From JBNKHH01 sp050290245 (lineage in GTDB: Bacteria; Pseudomonadota; Alphaproteobacteria; Rhodobacterales; Rhodobacteraceae): DNA of 64,000 nt. The stretch is from positions 8,159 to 72,158 of the forward strand of contig JBNKHH010000055.1 of the NCBI GenBank assembly GCA_050290245.1, written 5' to 3'. Below the pieces are notes generated by a model. The model was not told where the DNA came from and ran no database searches. It saw only the letters and a list, made by a program, of their open reading frames with translations. Position numbers and translations under genes: made by a program. Shown in pieces: positions 53,534-63,072 of this stretch (position 1 is the stretch's first letter; each line of letters begins with the position of its first letter).

Positions 53534-54310
53534 CTACCCCGAATGCCGTCCAGTCGCATAGAGGGAGACAGCGGCCGCGTTTGAAACGTTCAGCGACCCG
53601 AATTCGCCTGCAGAATCAATTTTCGCCAGGGTGTCGCAGGTGTCCTTGGTCTTGTCGCGCAACCCAGGCCCTTCCGCCCCCAGGACCAAAGCGATCCTGT
53701 CGCCCGCCCCCTCCAGCGCGGTTTCCAGCGATGTCTCGGCTTCTCCGTCCAGGCCGATCAGGTAGAACCCTTCCTTGCGTAGCTCTTCCATTGCGGCGGC
53801 CAGGTTCTTGACCCTCAGATAGGGCTGGCGCTCAAGCGCACCCGAGGCGGTCTTGGCCAGCGCTCCGGTTTCGGGTGCGGAATGGCGCGCGGGCGCGATG
53901 ACCGCCGATGCGCCGAACACCTCGGCCGAGCGTAGAATTGCGCCCACATTGTGCGGGTCCGTCACCCGGTCCAGGCACAAAACAACGCGCCGTCCGTCTC
54001 CACGAACCAGGTCGCGCAGACGCCCCCAGTCCAGCGGCCTGACCTCAAGCGCCGCGCCCTGGTGCACCGAGCCCGGATCCAACGGCGCGGGAAATTTCCT
54101 CGGGTCGGCGATCTCGGGCTCGATCCCGCCCGTTGCTACCGCGCCGCCCAGACGGTCTGCGGCGTTCTTGGTCAGGACAAGGCGCAGCTTTTCGCGGGCC
54201 GGGTTCGACAAAGCGTCCCTCACCGCGTGCAATCCGAACAGCCACACGGTGGCCGAGGCGGCCTCGCGCCGCTCCTGCTCTTTCTTGACGACCCACTTCG
54301 GTTTCTTCAT
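53534..54310 (-). CDS. rlmB: 23S rRNA (guanosine-2'-O-)-methyltransferase
   Basis: A 258-residue SPOUT methyltransferase that modifies G2251 of 23S rRNA. Substrate-binding domain at residues 20-90; motif 1 NVGAILRSAEVFGASAVIAP, motif 2 ALVLGAEGPGLRD, motif 3 GSLNVSNAAAVSLY. The N-terminus has a Lys-rich stretch. The zinc-ribbon gene follows, and tRNA-Tyr lies on the other strand upstream. Confidence 0.93.
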   Translation of the reverse strand: MKKPKWVVKKEQERREAASATVWLFGLHAVRDALSNPAREKLRLVLTKNAADRLGGAVATGGIEPEIADPRKFPAPLDPGSVHQGAALEVRPLDWGRLRDLVRGDGRRVVLCLDRVTDPHNVGAILRSAEVFGASAVIAPARHSAPETGALAKTASGALERQPYLRVKNLAAAMEELRKEGFYLIGLDGEAETSLETALEGAGDRIALVLGAEGPGLRDKTKDTCDTLAKIDSAGEFGSLNVSNAAAVSLYATGRHSG

Positions 54311-54500
54311 CGCCTATCTGTCCCCGGCTGCTTGCCTAAACGCCCTACCTGCCGCGACGCGCCTTGCCAAGCATCCCGTCCACCGACGGCTAGGTTTTGC
54401 ATGGATTTCAAAGCCACCCCGCCCCCGGCGCATTTCCTCCTTGACCGGCCATTGTGGCCCGGTTATCTGACCCCCCGTGCCGGTTGATCCGGCACAACGT

Positions 54501-54584
54501 GGGCGACAGGCCGCAAGGTGTGGCAGGGGACTGTAACTCCCTCGCGGAGACGCACGCCTGGTTCGATTCCAGGGTCGCCCACCA
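54501..54584 (+). tRNA. tRNA-Tyr (GTA)
   Basis: GGGCGAC (54501-54507) pairs with GTCGCCC, followed by A and an encoded CCA. The D arm, the anticodon loop CTGTAAC with anticodon GTA, a long variable arm (CGCGGAGACGCACG, class II) and T arm CCTGG-TTCGATT-CCAGG are all intact. An integrase gene starts 66 bases downstream, as is usual for a tRNA used as attachment site. Confidence 0.95.
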
Positions 54585-54649
54585 TTTCAAGATATATCAG
54601 GGACTTAGGGTGCCAAAACCGCAGGTGGGCCACAAAGGTGGGACACATC

Positions 54650-56284
54650 ATGCGCCTCGCAACATATCTCTGCACATCCCGGCACGGCATCTACTATTTT
54701 CGTTTTCCGATCCCGGCGGACAGTCAGCCAGGGGGCAGCCGCTCGCACATCAAGGTTTCACTAAGCACCCGAGAACCCCGTGAGGCCGAAACCCTATCTC
54801 GGCTGCTGGCTCTCGCTGGACAAGCAGCCCTCTCCCAGCCAAAGGTCCGCAACATGAGATACGATGAAATGCGCGATCATGTGCGCGAGCACTTCGGACA
54901 ATTGCTCCGGGACTTCCACGAACGCAGCGCAGCGGACGGCCCAGCCAGCGGCTTGGATTTGGATGCCCTCAGGGCCTCGCAGGCGCTGTCTCAGGACGCT
55001 CCAGAGGACTGGGCGGCCCTATCCCATCCCAATGGCGCAGACGGCCTCTTAGCCGCATTCTGCGAGGCGCGTGGGATCGTACCCGAACCGGAGGGCCGGG
55101 AGCGCGAACTCCTGCTCAGTGAACTCCAGAAAGGCTATCGCGAATACATCGCAGAGGCGCTGGATCACACGGCTGCCTTCGACACGGTTGGTCTGGCGCA
55201 GACTGCCAGCAGCGCTGTCAAACCACAGTCTGACGCGGCCACAAGTAGTGCACTCGAACCGGATACCTTGCCTTTGGCAGATGTGGTGTGCCGATACTTC
55301 GATGAACTCACCCGCTCGGAGGCCCTTGCGGCCAAGACTTAGAGCGACAAGAGGGATGCGCTGGCGCTCATGGCCGAACTCACCAACAACAAAGCGCCTG
55401 CTGAGATGACCAAGACTGATGCTCAGGAGGTCAAGGCGGCTTTGTTCAAGCTCCCGAAAAACCGGACCAAGAACCCCAAGACACGCGATCTACCGTTGCG
55501 CGATATGCTAGAGATGAGCGGGGTGGATCGTATCGCGGCACGAACGATGAACGTCTACCTGGGGCACATGCAGCATTTCTTTGGCTGGGCCGTGGACAAC
55601 GGGTACGCCTCCGACAACCCCTTCCACGGATTGCGGCTCAAGCGTACTGCGCGGAGCGGAGGCAACTCAGGCCGCGCGGCATTTACTGCGGAACAACTCC
55701 GGCTGATGTTCACGCAACTCACCGACCCGAACAGCCTGTTGGTCAAGAAGGACGTGCACAAATGGCCCGCGCTTCTCGGGATATTCACCGGTATGCGGCT
55801 CAATGAGATCGCGCAGCTTGAAGTTCAGGACATCGAGCAGCGTGACGGAGTGTGGTGCATCAACGTGACGCCTGATGGGAACGATCACAAACGCCTCAAG
55901 AATGCATCTTCCAAGCGCCGGGTGCCGGTGCATGAGCGCCTGATTGCCTCGGGCTTTTTGCATTTCTATGAAGCGCAGAAGGCCAGCGGACAGTCACGGC
56001 TGTTCCCCGACCTCACGTACTCGCCGCAGAATGGATACGGGCGAAACGCGGGCCGCTGGTTCAATGAACGCTTCCTACCTGAACTTGGGATGGGAAGTCA
56101 GGGGCTTGTGTTCCATTGCCTCCGCCACACGATGATTACCAGACTGGCGCAAGCCGGTGTCGAGGAGCCTATGGTCAAGGCGCTCGTCGGACACAGCCAG
56201 ACTGGCGTGACGTTCAGCACTTACTTCAAGGAAGGGTACCTACCCGAGCAGTTACACGCCGCGATTAACAGGTTCGACTTTTGA
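54650..56284 (+). pseudogene. Tyrosine integrase interrupted by an amber codon
   Basis: One frame reads as a 544-codon integrase, broken only by TAG at 55340-55342 (between AAKT and SDKRDALALM). A change from TGG (Trp) would explain the stop. The N-terminus (ATYLCTSRHGIYYFRFPIP) is DUF6538-like; the C-terminal half has the catalytic residues TGMRLNEIAQ, HCLRHTMITRL, VGHSQTG and STYFK. Each half is otherwise undamaged. Either the gene was lost recently or the amber codon is read through. Confidence 0.85.
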
Positions 56285-56770
56285 ACACCGGGCTGACCGG
56301 GACGTTCTCGCAAACGCGGCGATTGTCAGCGAAGAGCCCAACCTACTCACTTGTTTGTTCGCGGCGAAGGTCTGAGTCTTTTGGATTGGCTTTAAAAATT
56401 TGAGACCACTATGCGCTAATATTCTTTATGAGAAGCGGTTCTCCGGAGACGTAAGCTTCGTCCTTTGAATTAGTCACTCCTTCTTTGCGCTGGACTGAAC
56501 CTTGGCGCATTGACTATCGACCATGTACCTGGGTTGCAAAACAGCAATCACCCTCTGTTCATCGATCCGTCTGCAGCAAGGTTTCAAAATAGCTCATCGC
56601 CAAAATTGCTGCTATGTGTAAGAGCTGCCGCTTTGTTCTACTTTGACTCGCTACCTACCAAATGTAACGCAGATTCTGCGCAGGTTGTCGTTTTTACCAG
56701 GACAGCAACTAATTTGATAGACTCTTCTGAAGCAATAAGGGGCTTACCTTCGGAAGCGAAAGGCACCCAT
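56285..56770. other. Intergenic, AT-rich, no gene seen
   Basis: 486 bases between the integrase remnant and the PBP-like gene. The frame of the PBP-like gene stays open back to 56510, but that part has no signal peptide and no ribosome-binding site. Confidence 0.4.
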
Positions 56771-57781
56771 ATGATGACTTTTAGGCGTCAAGAAATAAGG
56801 TTTGCACTGATGATCACATTCCTTGTGCTGACCGTCGCACCTACGAGTGTTCTCGCGGCCTCGCAATATGCCGCCCTAGTTTTGGATGCGCGAAACGGGG
56901 ACGTGTTGCATTCAAGGAATGCGGACACCCGATTGCACCCTGCGGCCCTTACAAAATTGATGACGCTATACATCGCATTCGAGGCGATTGAGAATGGTGA
57001 GATTTCTCTTGATACAGAGGTTCGAATTTCCAGGAAGGCAGCATCGGAACCTCCTTCCAAGCTAGGTTTGAAGCCGGGTCAGCGCGTATCCTTTCGGCAC
57101 CTAATCAGGGCGACGGCGGTCAAGTCAGCCAACGACGCCGCGACGGCTATTGGCGAGGCGATTTCGGGCTCGGAGGATGTTTTCGCGTTACGTATGAACA
57201 GGACCGCCATGGCCATCGGCATGACGAAGACGACATTCAAAAATGCTCATGGATTGACTGAGGAAGGGCATATGTCCACTGCACGTGACATGACGCTCCT
57301 CGGACGAGGCCTGATTTATCATTATCCGCAGTACTACAGCTTGTTTTCACACCGATCGACCGATGCCGGTGTGCGTAGAGTCGCAAATACAAACCGGCGA
57401 CTTCTGACCGCATATCCCGGTGCGGACGGCATCAAAACCGGATACACACGCGCTGCGGGATTTAATCTCGTTGCATCTGCAGCACGGGAAGAAAAACGCA
57501 TTATCGCTACCGTATTTGGAGGCAGTTCCGGTGCCTGGCGAAATGCGCGGATCGCGGAGCTTTTGGACCTGGGGTTCTCGAGAGCGCCGAGAAGCGTTGC
57601 CGTGCTTGAGCCCAAACGCCCGCCTTATCTTGCAAACTTGGGACTTCCGGTGATTTCAGGCCCTGAATTCATCATTGAAGAACTTGAAAGGCCGAAGCCG
57701 AGACCCGTTTTTGGTCAATTAAATCTTCGGATGCCTCAAAACGCCACCACTGCTCCGCCGCAGCGACCCGCATCAAGGTAA
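56771..57781 (+). CDS. D-alanyl-D-alanine carboxypeptidase homologue lacking the active-site serine
   Basis: A 336-residue exported protein of the PBP5/DacA family (S11). Signal peptide ends near VLAAS (residue 29-31). The expected Ser-x-x-Lys motif reads P-A-A59-L-T-K62, with codon GCC at 56945-56947 in place of Ser. The other motifs are intact: S119-A-N121 and K221-T-G223. Without Ser the normal peptidase and penicillin-binding reactions should be blocked. The C-terminal PBP5 domain is short. ATG at 56771 was chosen for the signal peptide and AAAGG upstream. Confidence 0.85.
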   Translation: MMTFRRQEIRFALMITFLVLTVAPTSVLAASQYAALVLDARNGDVLHSRNADTRLHPAALTKLMTLYIAFEAIENGEISLDTEVRISRKAASEPPSKLGLKPGQRVSFRHLIRATAVKSANDAATAIGEAISGSEDVFALRMNRTAMAIGMTKTTFKNAHGLTEEGHMSTARDMTLLGRGLIYHYPQYYSLFSHRSTDAGVRRVANTNRRLLTAYPGADGIKTGYTRAAGFNLVASAAREEKRIIATVFGGSSGAWRNARIAELLDLGFSRAPRSVAVLEPKRPPYLANLGLPVISGPEFIIEELERPKPRPVFGQLNLRMPQNATTAPPQRPASR

Positions 57782-57856
57782 ATTGTGCAGGTCACCGCGC
57801 AAACTCCCGAAGCAACTTGCGCGGGTCTGTGGCCTGCGTCGGGCCGCCATTACGGA

Positions 57857-58336
57857 TCACATCACAATCCCCGGCATGGGACCGTACACTGTGAATGCCG
57901 TGCAGTGAGCACCGACCGGCATATGAGTCAACATTGGCACGGTCACAATATTTGTGCGGCAAACGGTTCCAAATCGAACACTCGGCGAACGGCGACTAAA
58001 TCCACGGTTATTGTGGGCTGATCCGTGTCTCGGCTGTGCGGACCGAAATCCGCCCTTTCCAGCTGCACGGTCATTAATGCCGGGCCCGACAATGCGACTT
58101 CCTACTTGGCTGCCAAACGGCCCAGCAATGTAGTTTCCGAGCGCTCCTGCCGCTTCATTCGTGGCGCGGCGCGCCAGCGGAGTGAGAACAGGACTTTCAA
58201 CATTGTTACCGATGAAGTTCCCAACAGTGCCTCGAAACACACCACCGTCTCCAAATAGACCCCCGGCGCTCGCTCCCGAGGCGATACCGAGAAAAATCGC
58301 GCATGAAATGCTACGAACAGCAATTTGTATAGACAT
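57857..58336 (-). CDS. Small exported glycine-rich protein
   Basis: A 159-residue protein with a signal peptide ending ASGASAGG, then GGLFGDGGVFRGTVGNFIG. The C-terminal part is poorly ordered (Arg/Ser-rich, ends PMPGIVM). Its mature start resembles that of the neighbouring 58428-58733 protein (GGLF-x-G-G-V/I), so the two seem related. Function unknown; the upstream start is supported by GGAAG near the ATG. Confidence 0.55.
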   Translation of the reverse strand: MSIQIAVRSISCAIFLGIASGASAGGLFGDGGVFRGTVGNFIGNNVESPVLTPLARRATNEAAGALGNYIAGPFGSQVGSRIVGPGINDRAAGKGGFRSAQPRHGSAHNNRGFSRRSPSVRFGTVCRTNIVTVPMLTHMPVGAHCTAFTVYGPMPGIVM

Positions 58337-58427
58337 TCTTCCATTCCTCTACTGACTTGTTTTCGCGTCAACGAACGCGGGTCGTTTGCGGGAGGTGCTT
58401 AGCAAGATTGCACCTCCCGCGTTGCCG

Positions 58428-58733
58428 TTAATGGCAGGCAACCTGCTCACCCCATTTGTTGTAGAGCGGCTCGCAGTGCTCTTTCAGACCAAGGTCACGA
58501 CGGACCGAGTTTGTGAAGTTCTCTTCCCACTTGCCGTAGTTTGGGTTTGCTTTCTTGAAGCCATCGTGAGCTCCATCGAGAAAGTCACCCGAACCTGGTG
58601 CGATGACATTCGCAATGTCACCGATGACGCCACCGCGACCGTCAAAGAGGCCACCAATATTAAAGGCAAGGGCAGGCGCCGTAGTGAGAGTTGTTGCCAC
58701 CAAAACAGCGGCTGCGATTTTCGATACACCCAT
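58428..58733 (-). CDS. Small exported protein
   Basis: A 101-residue protein. The signal peptide ends PALAFN, and the mature part begins IGGLFDGRGGVIGDIANVI. Two cysteines near the C-terminus (HCEPLYN, VACH) may pair. The start follows GGAGAATTA. It is adjacent to, and partly similar to, the protein at 57857-58336. Function unknown. Confidence 0.65.
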   Translation of the reverse strand: MGVSKIAAAVLVATTLTTAPALAFNIGGLFDGRGGVIGDIANVIAPGSGDFLDGAHDGFKKANPNYGKWEENFTNSVRRDLGLKEHCEPLYNKWGEQVACH

Positions 58734-59124
58734 CTTAATTCTCCATGTCTGAGCGTTTCAGTTGATGCCGACGATCTCTCGCCGTGCAAATTGAAATTGC
58801 ACCGTTGTGGTTCGCATCTGAAGTGCCACTCGGGTCGCCAACGAGCGCAACTGTCCGCAAAGATGACCGTCGGCTTCCAAAGCGGGTCAGAAGTGCCCGT
58901 CGGCGGCCAAATTGCTGAAGTTTTGTCATTGAAATTCGCAAGTTGCCGACATCTGCATCTTGCCTACACCCGTTGCCCCTAGATGCAGCTTTCGGGACAT
59001 TATTGTCCCAATGATGTACGGAGCTGTCCGTGCACGATGTGCTATATCAAAAGTCGAAGCCGCAGAAAGCGGTCGCTCGGACTGGAACGGGCACAAATAG
59101 GCAGGTTACCTTAGGAGATATGAC
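58734..59124. other. Intergenic, divergent spacer
   Basis: 391 bases between the small exported protein and the LD-carboxypeptidase gene. The promoters of both must lie here. No RNA gene or terminator was recognised. Confidence 0.4.
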
Positions 59125-60063
59125 ATGCGCCCAATCAGGCGTGGCGATACCATAGCGCTGGTTAGTCCAGCTTCTCGAGCAGAAGAGACCGTCTTTGCTG
59201 AGATTACACACATACTCGCAAACCGCGGTTACAAAACCAAGCGATATGGAGGCCCAGGATTAGGCATTGGGCGCTTTGCGGCGTCGGACGACGACCGTGC
59301 GCGGCATTTGATCGACGCTTTCGAAGATCCAGATGTAAATCTGGTCCTGAGTGCACGAGGCGGTTACGGCAGTGGTCGAATACTGGAAATGCTGGACGTC
59401 ACCAAGATAACCGAGAAAGCATTTGTGGGGTACAGTGACGTATCAAGTTTGTTACTTCATCTTAACGCCAAAGCTAAGCTCACGACGTTTCATGGTCCTA
59501 TGGCGTCTGACTTGACCGTTAAGGCAAACCCGCAATCTTTGGAATGGTTTTTCTCTATGCTGGAAGGTCAACGCCAGGAGTACGTTCTTTGTGACGATGA
59601 CTTTCTTGCTCACCGAACGGGAACCGCCGCCGGACCGGTTTGGGGCGGCAATATCTCGATGATAGAGAGCCTCTTGGGAACAGATAGCATTCAGGTTCCT
59701 GACAACGCGATTGTTCTCTTGGAGGATGTAAACGAGTTCATGTATGCCTTCGATAGGTCTATGGTCCACTTGAAACGCGCCGGAATATTCGACAAGGCCT
59801 CGGCCATTCTCCTGGCTGATCTTAATCTGAAGGATGCAGGAGATCGTGACAACTCGCTGGGCCTCCTTCAAGAAGAAGTCATCGAGATGAACTTTGAAGG
59901 CTTTAGCGGTCCGATTGCCTATGGGCTTCCGTGCGGGCATACCGAAAGGCAAATGACGCTTCCGATCGGTGCGCAGGCGCATCTAAGCGTTACCGAGCAG
60001 AAACTCGAGCTATCTTTTAATGATTTCTGGAAACCCACTACAAACGAAGCATTGGCCGCCTAG
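59125..60063 (+). CDS. LD-carboxypeptidase (S66 family, LdcA/MccF-like)
   Basis: A 312-residue peptidase that cuts L,D-bonds in murein peptides during recycling, or the related microcin C7 self-immunity branch. The nucleophile Ser is in GYSDVSSLL; Glu in LLEDVNEF and His in GLPCGHTERQ complete the triad. ATG at 59125 follows TTAGGAG. It has no signal peptide, so it is probably cytoplasmic. Together with the PBP-like gene it suggests peptidoglycan-related cargo. Confidence 0.85.
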   Translation: MRPIRRGDTIALVSPASRAEETVFAEITHILANRGYKTKRYGGPGLGIGRFAASDDDRARHLIDAFEDPDVNLVLSARGGYGSGRILEMLDVTKITEKAFVGYSDVSSLLLHLNAKAKLTTFHGPMASDLTVKANPQSLEWFFSMLEGQRQEYVLCDDDFLAHRTGTAAGPVWGGNISMIESLLGTDSIQVPDNAIVLLEDVNEFMYAFDRSMVHLKRAGIFDKASAILLADLNLKDAGDRDNSLGLLQEEVIEMNFEGFSGPIAYGLPCGHTERQMTLPIGAQAHLSVTEQKLELSFNDFWKPTTNEALAA

Positions 60064-60066
60064 CCG

Positions 60067-60831
60067 TCAGCCCGCTATAAACTTGTCTGTAATTGAGGAA
60101 AGCTCGGCCTCAGCGGTTTCGTGCCAAAGCTCTGAGCGCAGGTGAGATCCCATTCTGGGATCCGCTGTGTCCGCATCAAAAACCTGATCTGTTTTCTCGA
60201 TGTAAACTGGAGTGGTTGCGGGATAGTATCCCAAGTCCGCAATTTCATTCAGCCCGACCAAGACGCCTTTAAAAAAAGCGGTGATAGTACCTCGAAGGGA
60301 TGTACAAGTCATAATGCGATTGAAACCCTGCTTGTTTTCACCGATGAATTGAGTACAGCTTAGGCCAAGCGGGATCGCGATATCGCCGATGAAGCTGTAC
60401 CGGAAAGTCTTTCCTTCCGAATTCTTATTCTGTTGATTCTCGCGGAACCGAAGACAGCTACGGTCAAAGTCCCAGAAAATTGTGAGGTGAGCGCAGATGA
60501 TTTTCTCCGGGTAGTCATACGATCTCCGGAAACTGTAGTAGTTACCGCAGTAATGCTTGCTGGATTCCAATGTGTACCCGCCAAGCCGTGTTGCTGCGGT
60601 TAGGGTTTTCTCGTCATCTTGCCCAACGATTTGCTTGGAGATGATTTCGAGCCCTAGGACCTCTTCGACAGCTGAAAGGTTTTGAATTCTGACTTTCGTG
60701 CCTTTTCGTATTCTGGCCACGGTACGCCGGTCAATTCCCGCCTTATAGGCGACAAGTTCGGAACTCATGCCCTTCAAGAGCATCGCTTCATTTACCGCTT
60801 TTCCAGCGCCGTTCCAGTCAATGTCGATCAT
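60067..60831 (-). CDS. Helix-turn-helix protein with unknown C-terminal domain
   Basis: A 254-residue protein. The N-terminus has an HTH similar to the XRE type (GMSSELVAYKAGIDRRTVAR followed by an IRKGT element at residues about 20-44). The large C-terminal part, with SKHYCGNYYSFRRSYDYPEK and IFWDFDRSCLRF, is not a family I recognise; it may be a ligand-binding domain. It ends 3 bases from the LD-carboxypeptidase stop on the opposite strand. Confidence 0.65.
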   Translation of the reverse strand: MIDIDWNGAGKAVNEAMLLKGMSSELVAYKAGIDRRTVARIRKGTKVRIQNLSAVEEVLGLEIISKQIVGQDDEKTLTAATRLGGYTLESSKHYCGNYYSFRRSYDYPEKIICAHLTIFWDFDRSCLRFRENQQNKNSEGKTFRYSFIGDIAIPLGLSCTQFIGENKQGFNRIMTCTSLRGTITAFFKGVLVGLNEIADLGYYPATTPVYIEKTDQVFDADTADPRMGSHLRSELWHETAEAELSSITDKFIAG

Positions 60832-61171
60832 AATTCCCCCCAGGAATAAGAGTCGAAAGTACTTATGACAAATAATTTCTGATTCGGTCAGTTAAGTCGC
60901 AAGCATAGATGGAACTGCTACACAATGATAGTTCACGGCCAGGAGACTAAATACAGCATTGACGTTTGTGGCTCGTGTGGCTGCCTTGTCCGCAAAGGAG
61001 ACCATGAGTCAGCGGCAGCCTGAGACTGCCTAGCTCATTTCAGCCAAAGAAAATAGATATTGGCGCAGAAACGGAACCCTATGTTTCGCGATGGGGAAGC
61101 CTCGCCAAACGTTGTTCCATAACAAAATATGTAGGGGCGAGAGCCGCCGTTGGAGCGGCCCTCAGGGTGCG
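60832..61171. other. Intergenic with a likely terminator for the helicase gene
   Basis: 340 bases. Near 61140-61165 the sequence GAGCCGCC..GGAGCGGCCCTC can fold into a hairpin downstream of the minus-strand helicase gene. The rest, including a TGACGTTTGTGG segment near 60960, has no recognised feature. Confidence 0.4.
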
Positions 61172-62554
61172 TCAGATTTCGCCATCCAGCCATTTCTGGA
61201 ATAGTGTTCGCATGCGTTTCGCCGGGATGTAGAGCGCGATCTGTTTGCCATCGCGAATTGCAGATCGGTAGACGAATTGCACCAGTTCAGAAACCGCGTA
61301 TAGATCGTTGAAATCACCCTGAGGTGGAACTCCAAGGGTCTTCGCGATGCCTGGGTTCAAGTTCTTGTCGTAAAGGTAGATCACGGTCTCGCAATCGCGG
61401 AAGGCATTTGTTCCACGGGTGACGTTTGACGACCAGCAACAAAGATTGAATAGCCCTGTCGTTTTGCTTCCCTGTTTGCAGATCGGCCCCTGCTGCGGTT
61501 TCTTGCCTTCCGGCAGATTAGCCTCGGATTTGCCGTCCTTGAACCAAAGCGCCTTTAGGCAGGTCACTAGCACTCTGCCGGGGGTAGCATTCTTGAGGTC
61601 TGTCACGCGGAGCCTCTTGAGCGCGTTCACCAGCTTATCTTGTTGCCCACGTTTCAGCTTGCTCGGGTCCATCGCGTTTGCCGAGAACTTTAAACCGTCG
61701 AGGCCCGCAATAGATTTGATCGTGATGAGTTCCCTTGCCTTAGCCCGGAGCCGTTCTTCCTCGGCTTGGTGCTCAAGGGTTCGCTCGTCGTGGAACTTGA
61801 TCTCGTGCTTCTGCATGAACGCTTGCAAGAGGCTCCCCGCAAACCTGTAGGTCATCACGGTGACAGAGCGTCCCGTAGTTAGCAGCGCAACAGGGAGTTC
61901 CCAGACCAGAACAGTTTCGCCCGAAGACCAGAGGCAGCCCGCTTCCGCATGGCTGAAAAGCGTTTGGCTCAGCGTGTTCTCTCCCCGGAGCACATCTTTC
62001 TGCCATTTCTCGGTCGGTAGAACTTGCCCGTTGTCACGGATGGTCGCGTAGCCATCCCGGAGATATTGGTTTCGCCAGACGATACCGTTGACCCGATCAG
62101 GCTGGTTTCGCTTCGACCCAGAGGACAGAAGTTCAGAAGTCTTGGGAACCTCATCAATGATGATGTCGTAGCCCGCGAGCAAACCTTCCCGAGCGACATA
62201 GGCGAGATCGCTGTAGAGGGCGTGTGTGCAGACAACGCTCTGGCCGTCCAGCAGGAGTTCTCGAAGGTGGCCTCGCTTCGTGTGGCTGATGTCATTCGGA
62301 TCGTCCGGGTTCAAGAGTTCCAGCCTCGCCTTGGGCTGAACCAGAGGCAGATTGGCCCGGTTGATGATCTCCTGCACATCGTCAAGGAGTGGGGTCACGA
62401 TCAGGTACTGCCGGAGTGGGTTCAGGCCCGAGATCATGGCAGATGTCTTACCCGCTCCGCAGATGCGGTCGATGATCTGGACTGTCGGTACAGCCGTTTG
62501 GATTTGCGGAATGAGTGCATCCGGGTCGATCCCGAACTGCGAGTGATCGAACAT
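61172..62554 (-). CDS. SF2-like helicase/NTPase of a mobile element
   Basis: A 460-residue P-loop protein. Walker A is CGAGKTSAM with K36; motif Ia VVCTHALY; motif II IIIDE at 132-135; near the C-terminus QFVYRSAIRDGK resembles motif VI with arginine fingers, followed by QIALYIPAKRMR. This is the plan of DEAD-type helicases of phages and plasmids. The direct neighbour is the repeat array at 63073-63560, whose role in replication or regulation this protein may share. ATG at 62554 follows AAAGGAC. Confidence 0.7.
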   Translation of the reverse strand: MFDHSQFGIDPDALIPQIQTAVPTVQIIDRICGAGKTSAMISGLNPLRQYLIVTPLLDDVQEIINRANLPLVQPKARLELLNPDDPNDISHTKRGHLRELLLDGQSVVCTHALYSDLAYVAREGLLAGYDIIIDEVPKTSELLSSGSKRNQPDRVNGIVWRNQYLRDGYATIRDNGQVLPTEKWQKDVLRGENTLSQTLFSHAEAGCLWSSGETVLVWELPVALLTTGRSVTVMTYRFAGSLLQAFMQKHEIKFHDERTLEHQAEEERLRAKARELITIKSIAGLDGLKFSANAMDPSKLKRGQQDKLVNALKRLRVTDLKNATPGRVLVTCLKALWFKDGKSEANLPEGKKPQQGPICKQGSKTTGLFNLCCWSSNVTRGTNAFRDCETVIYLYDKNLNPGIAKTLGVPPQGDFNDLYAVSELVQFVYRSAIRDGKQIALYIPAKRMRTLFQKWLDGEI

Positions 62555-63072
62555 GCTATGGTCCTTTCATGCCGATTTGCCCCGTGGCGTGGAACCGCGA
62601 GGCGTGATTTCTGTGGGTCTGGGAAGGTGATCGGGCGGCTGTCTCCAGCCTGATCTTCCAGAGGTTTCTGGGTATCTTTTTCTCTATACGGAAAGGGCCA
62701 ATTTGAGCCATATAAATAAGGGGTTTCAGAGAGGCTGCGAACGAACTTTTCGTTCGTGACCCCAAGGGCGAAACCTTGCAAAGAGCGTGATCCGGGCCAA
62801 ATCAGAGGCCGCTAAACCAGGCTGTACTGGAGTGCGTATCTGTCCGAAGACCGGGTTAGCCTCTCAGCTTCCAGTTCGCGTCACAGGTTTCCAAAAACAG
62901 CAGGAGCCAGCCGGGATAAAACCCAGTGTCCTGCGTGTATTGGGTGCGGAGATTTGGCGGGTTGATATACCCAAAAGTCCAAATACCTGTTTAGTTACAG
63001 TACGATATAAGAATATCACCCTCATCGGATCGCGACACAGCTGCTCGCAAAATTCAGAGATACCGGGTGTTC
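62555..63072. other. Intergenic upstream of the helicase, with an AT-rich stretch
   Basis: 518 bases with the helicase promoter, a hairpin (62738-62756) and an AT-rich region around 62990-63030 that directly precedes the repeats. Open frames here are shadows. Confidence 0.4.
62738..62756. repeat. Perfect 8-bp inverted repeat
   Basis: CGAACGAA (62738-62745), loop CTT, TTCGTTCG (62749-62756). It lies 180 bases upstream of the helicase start and may be an operator or terminator. Confidence 0.6.
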
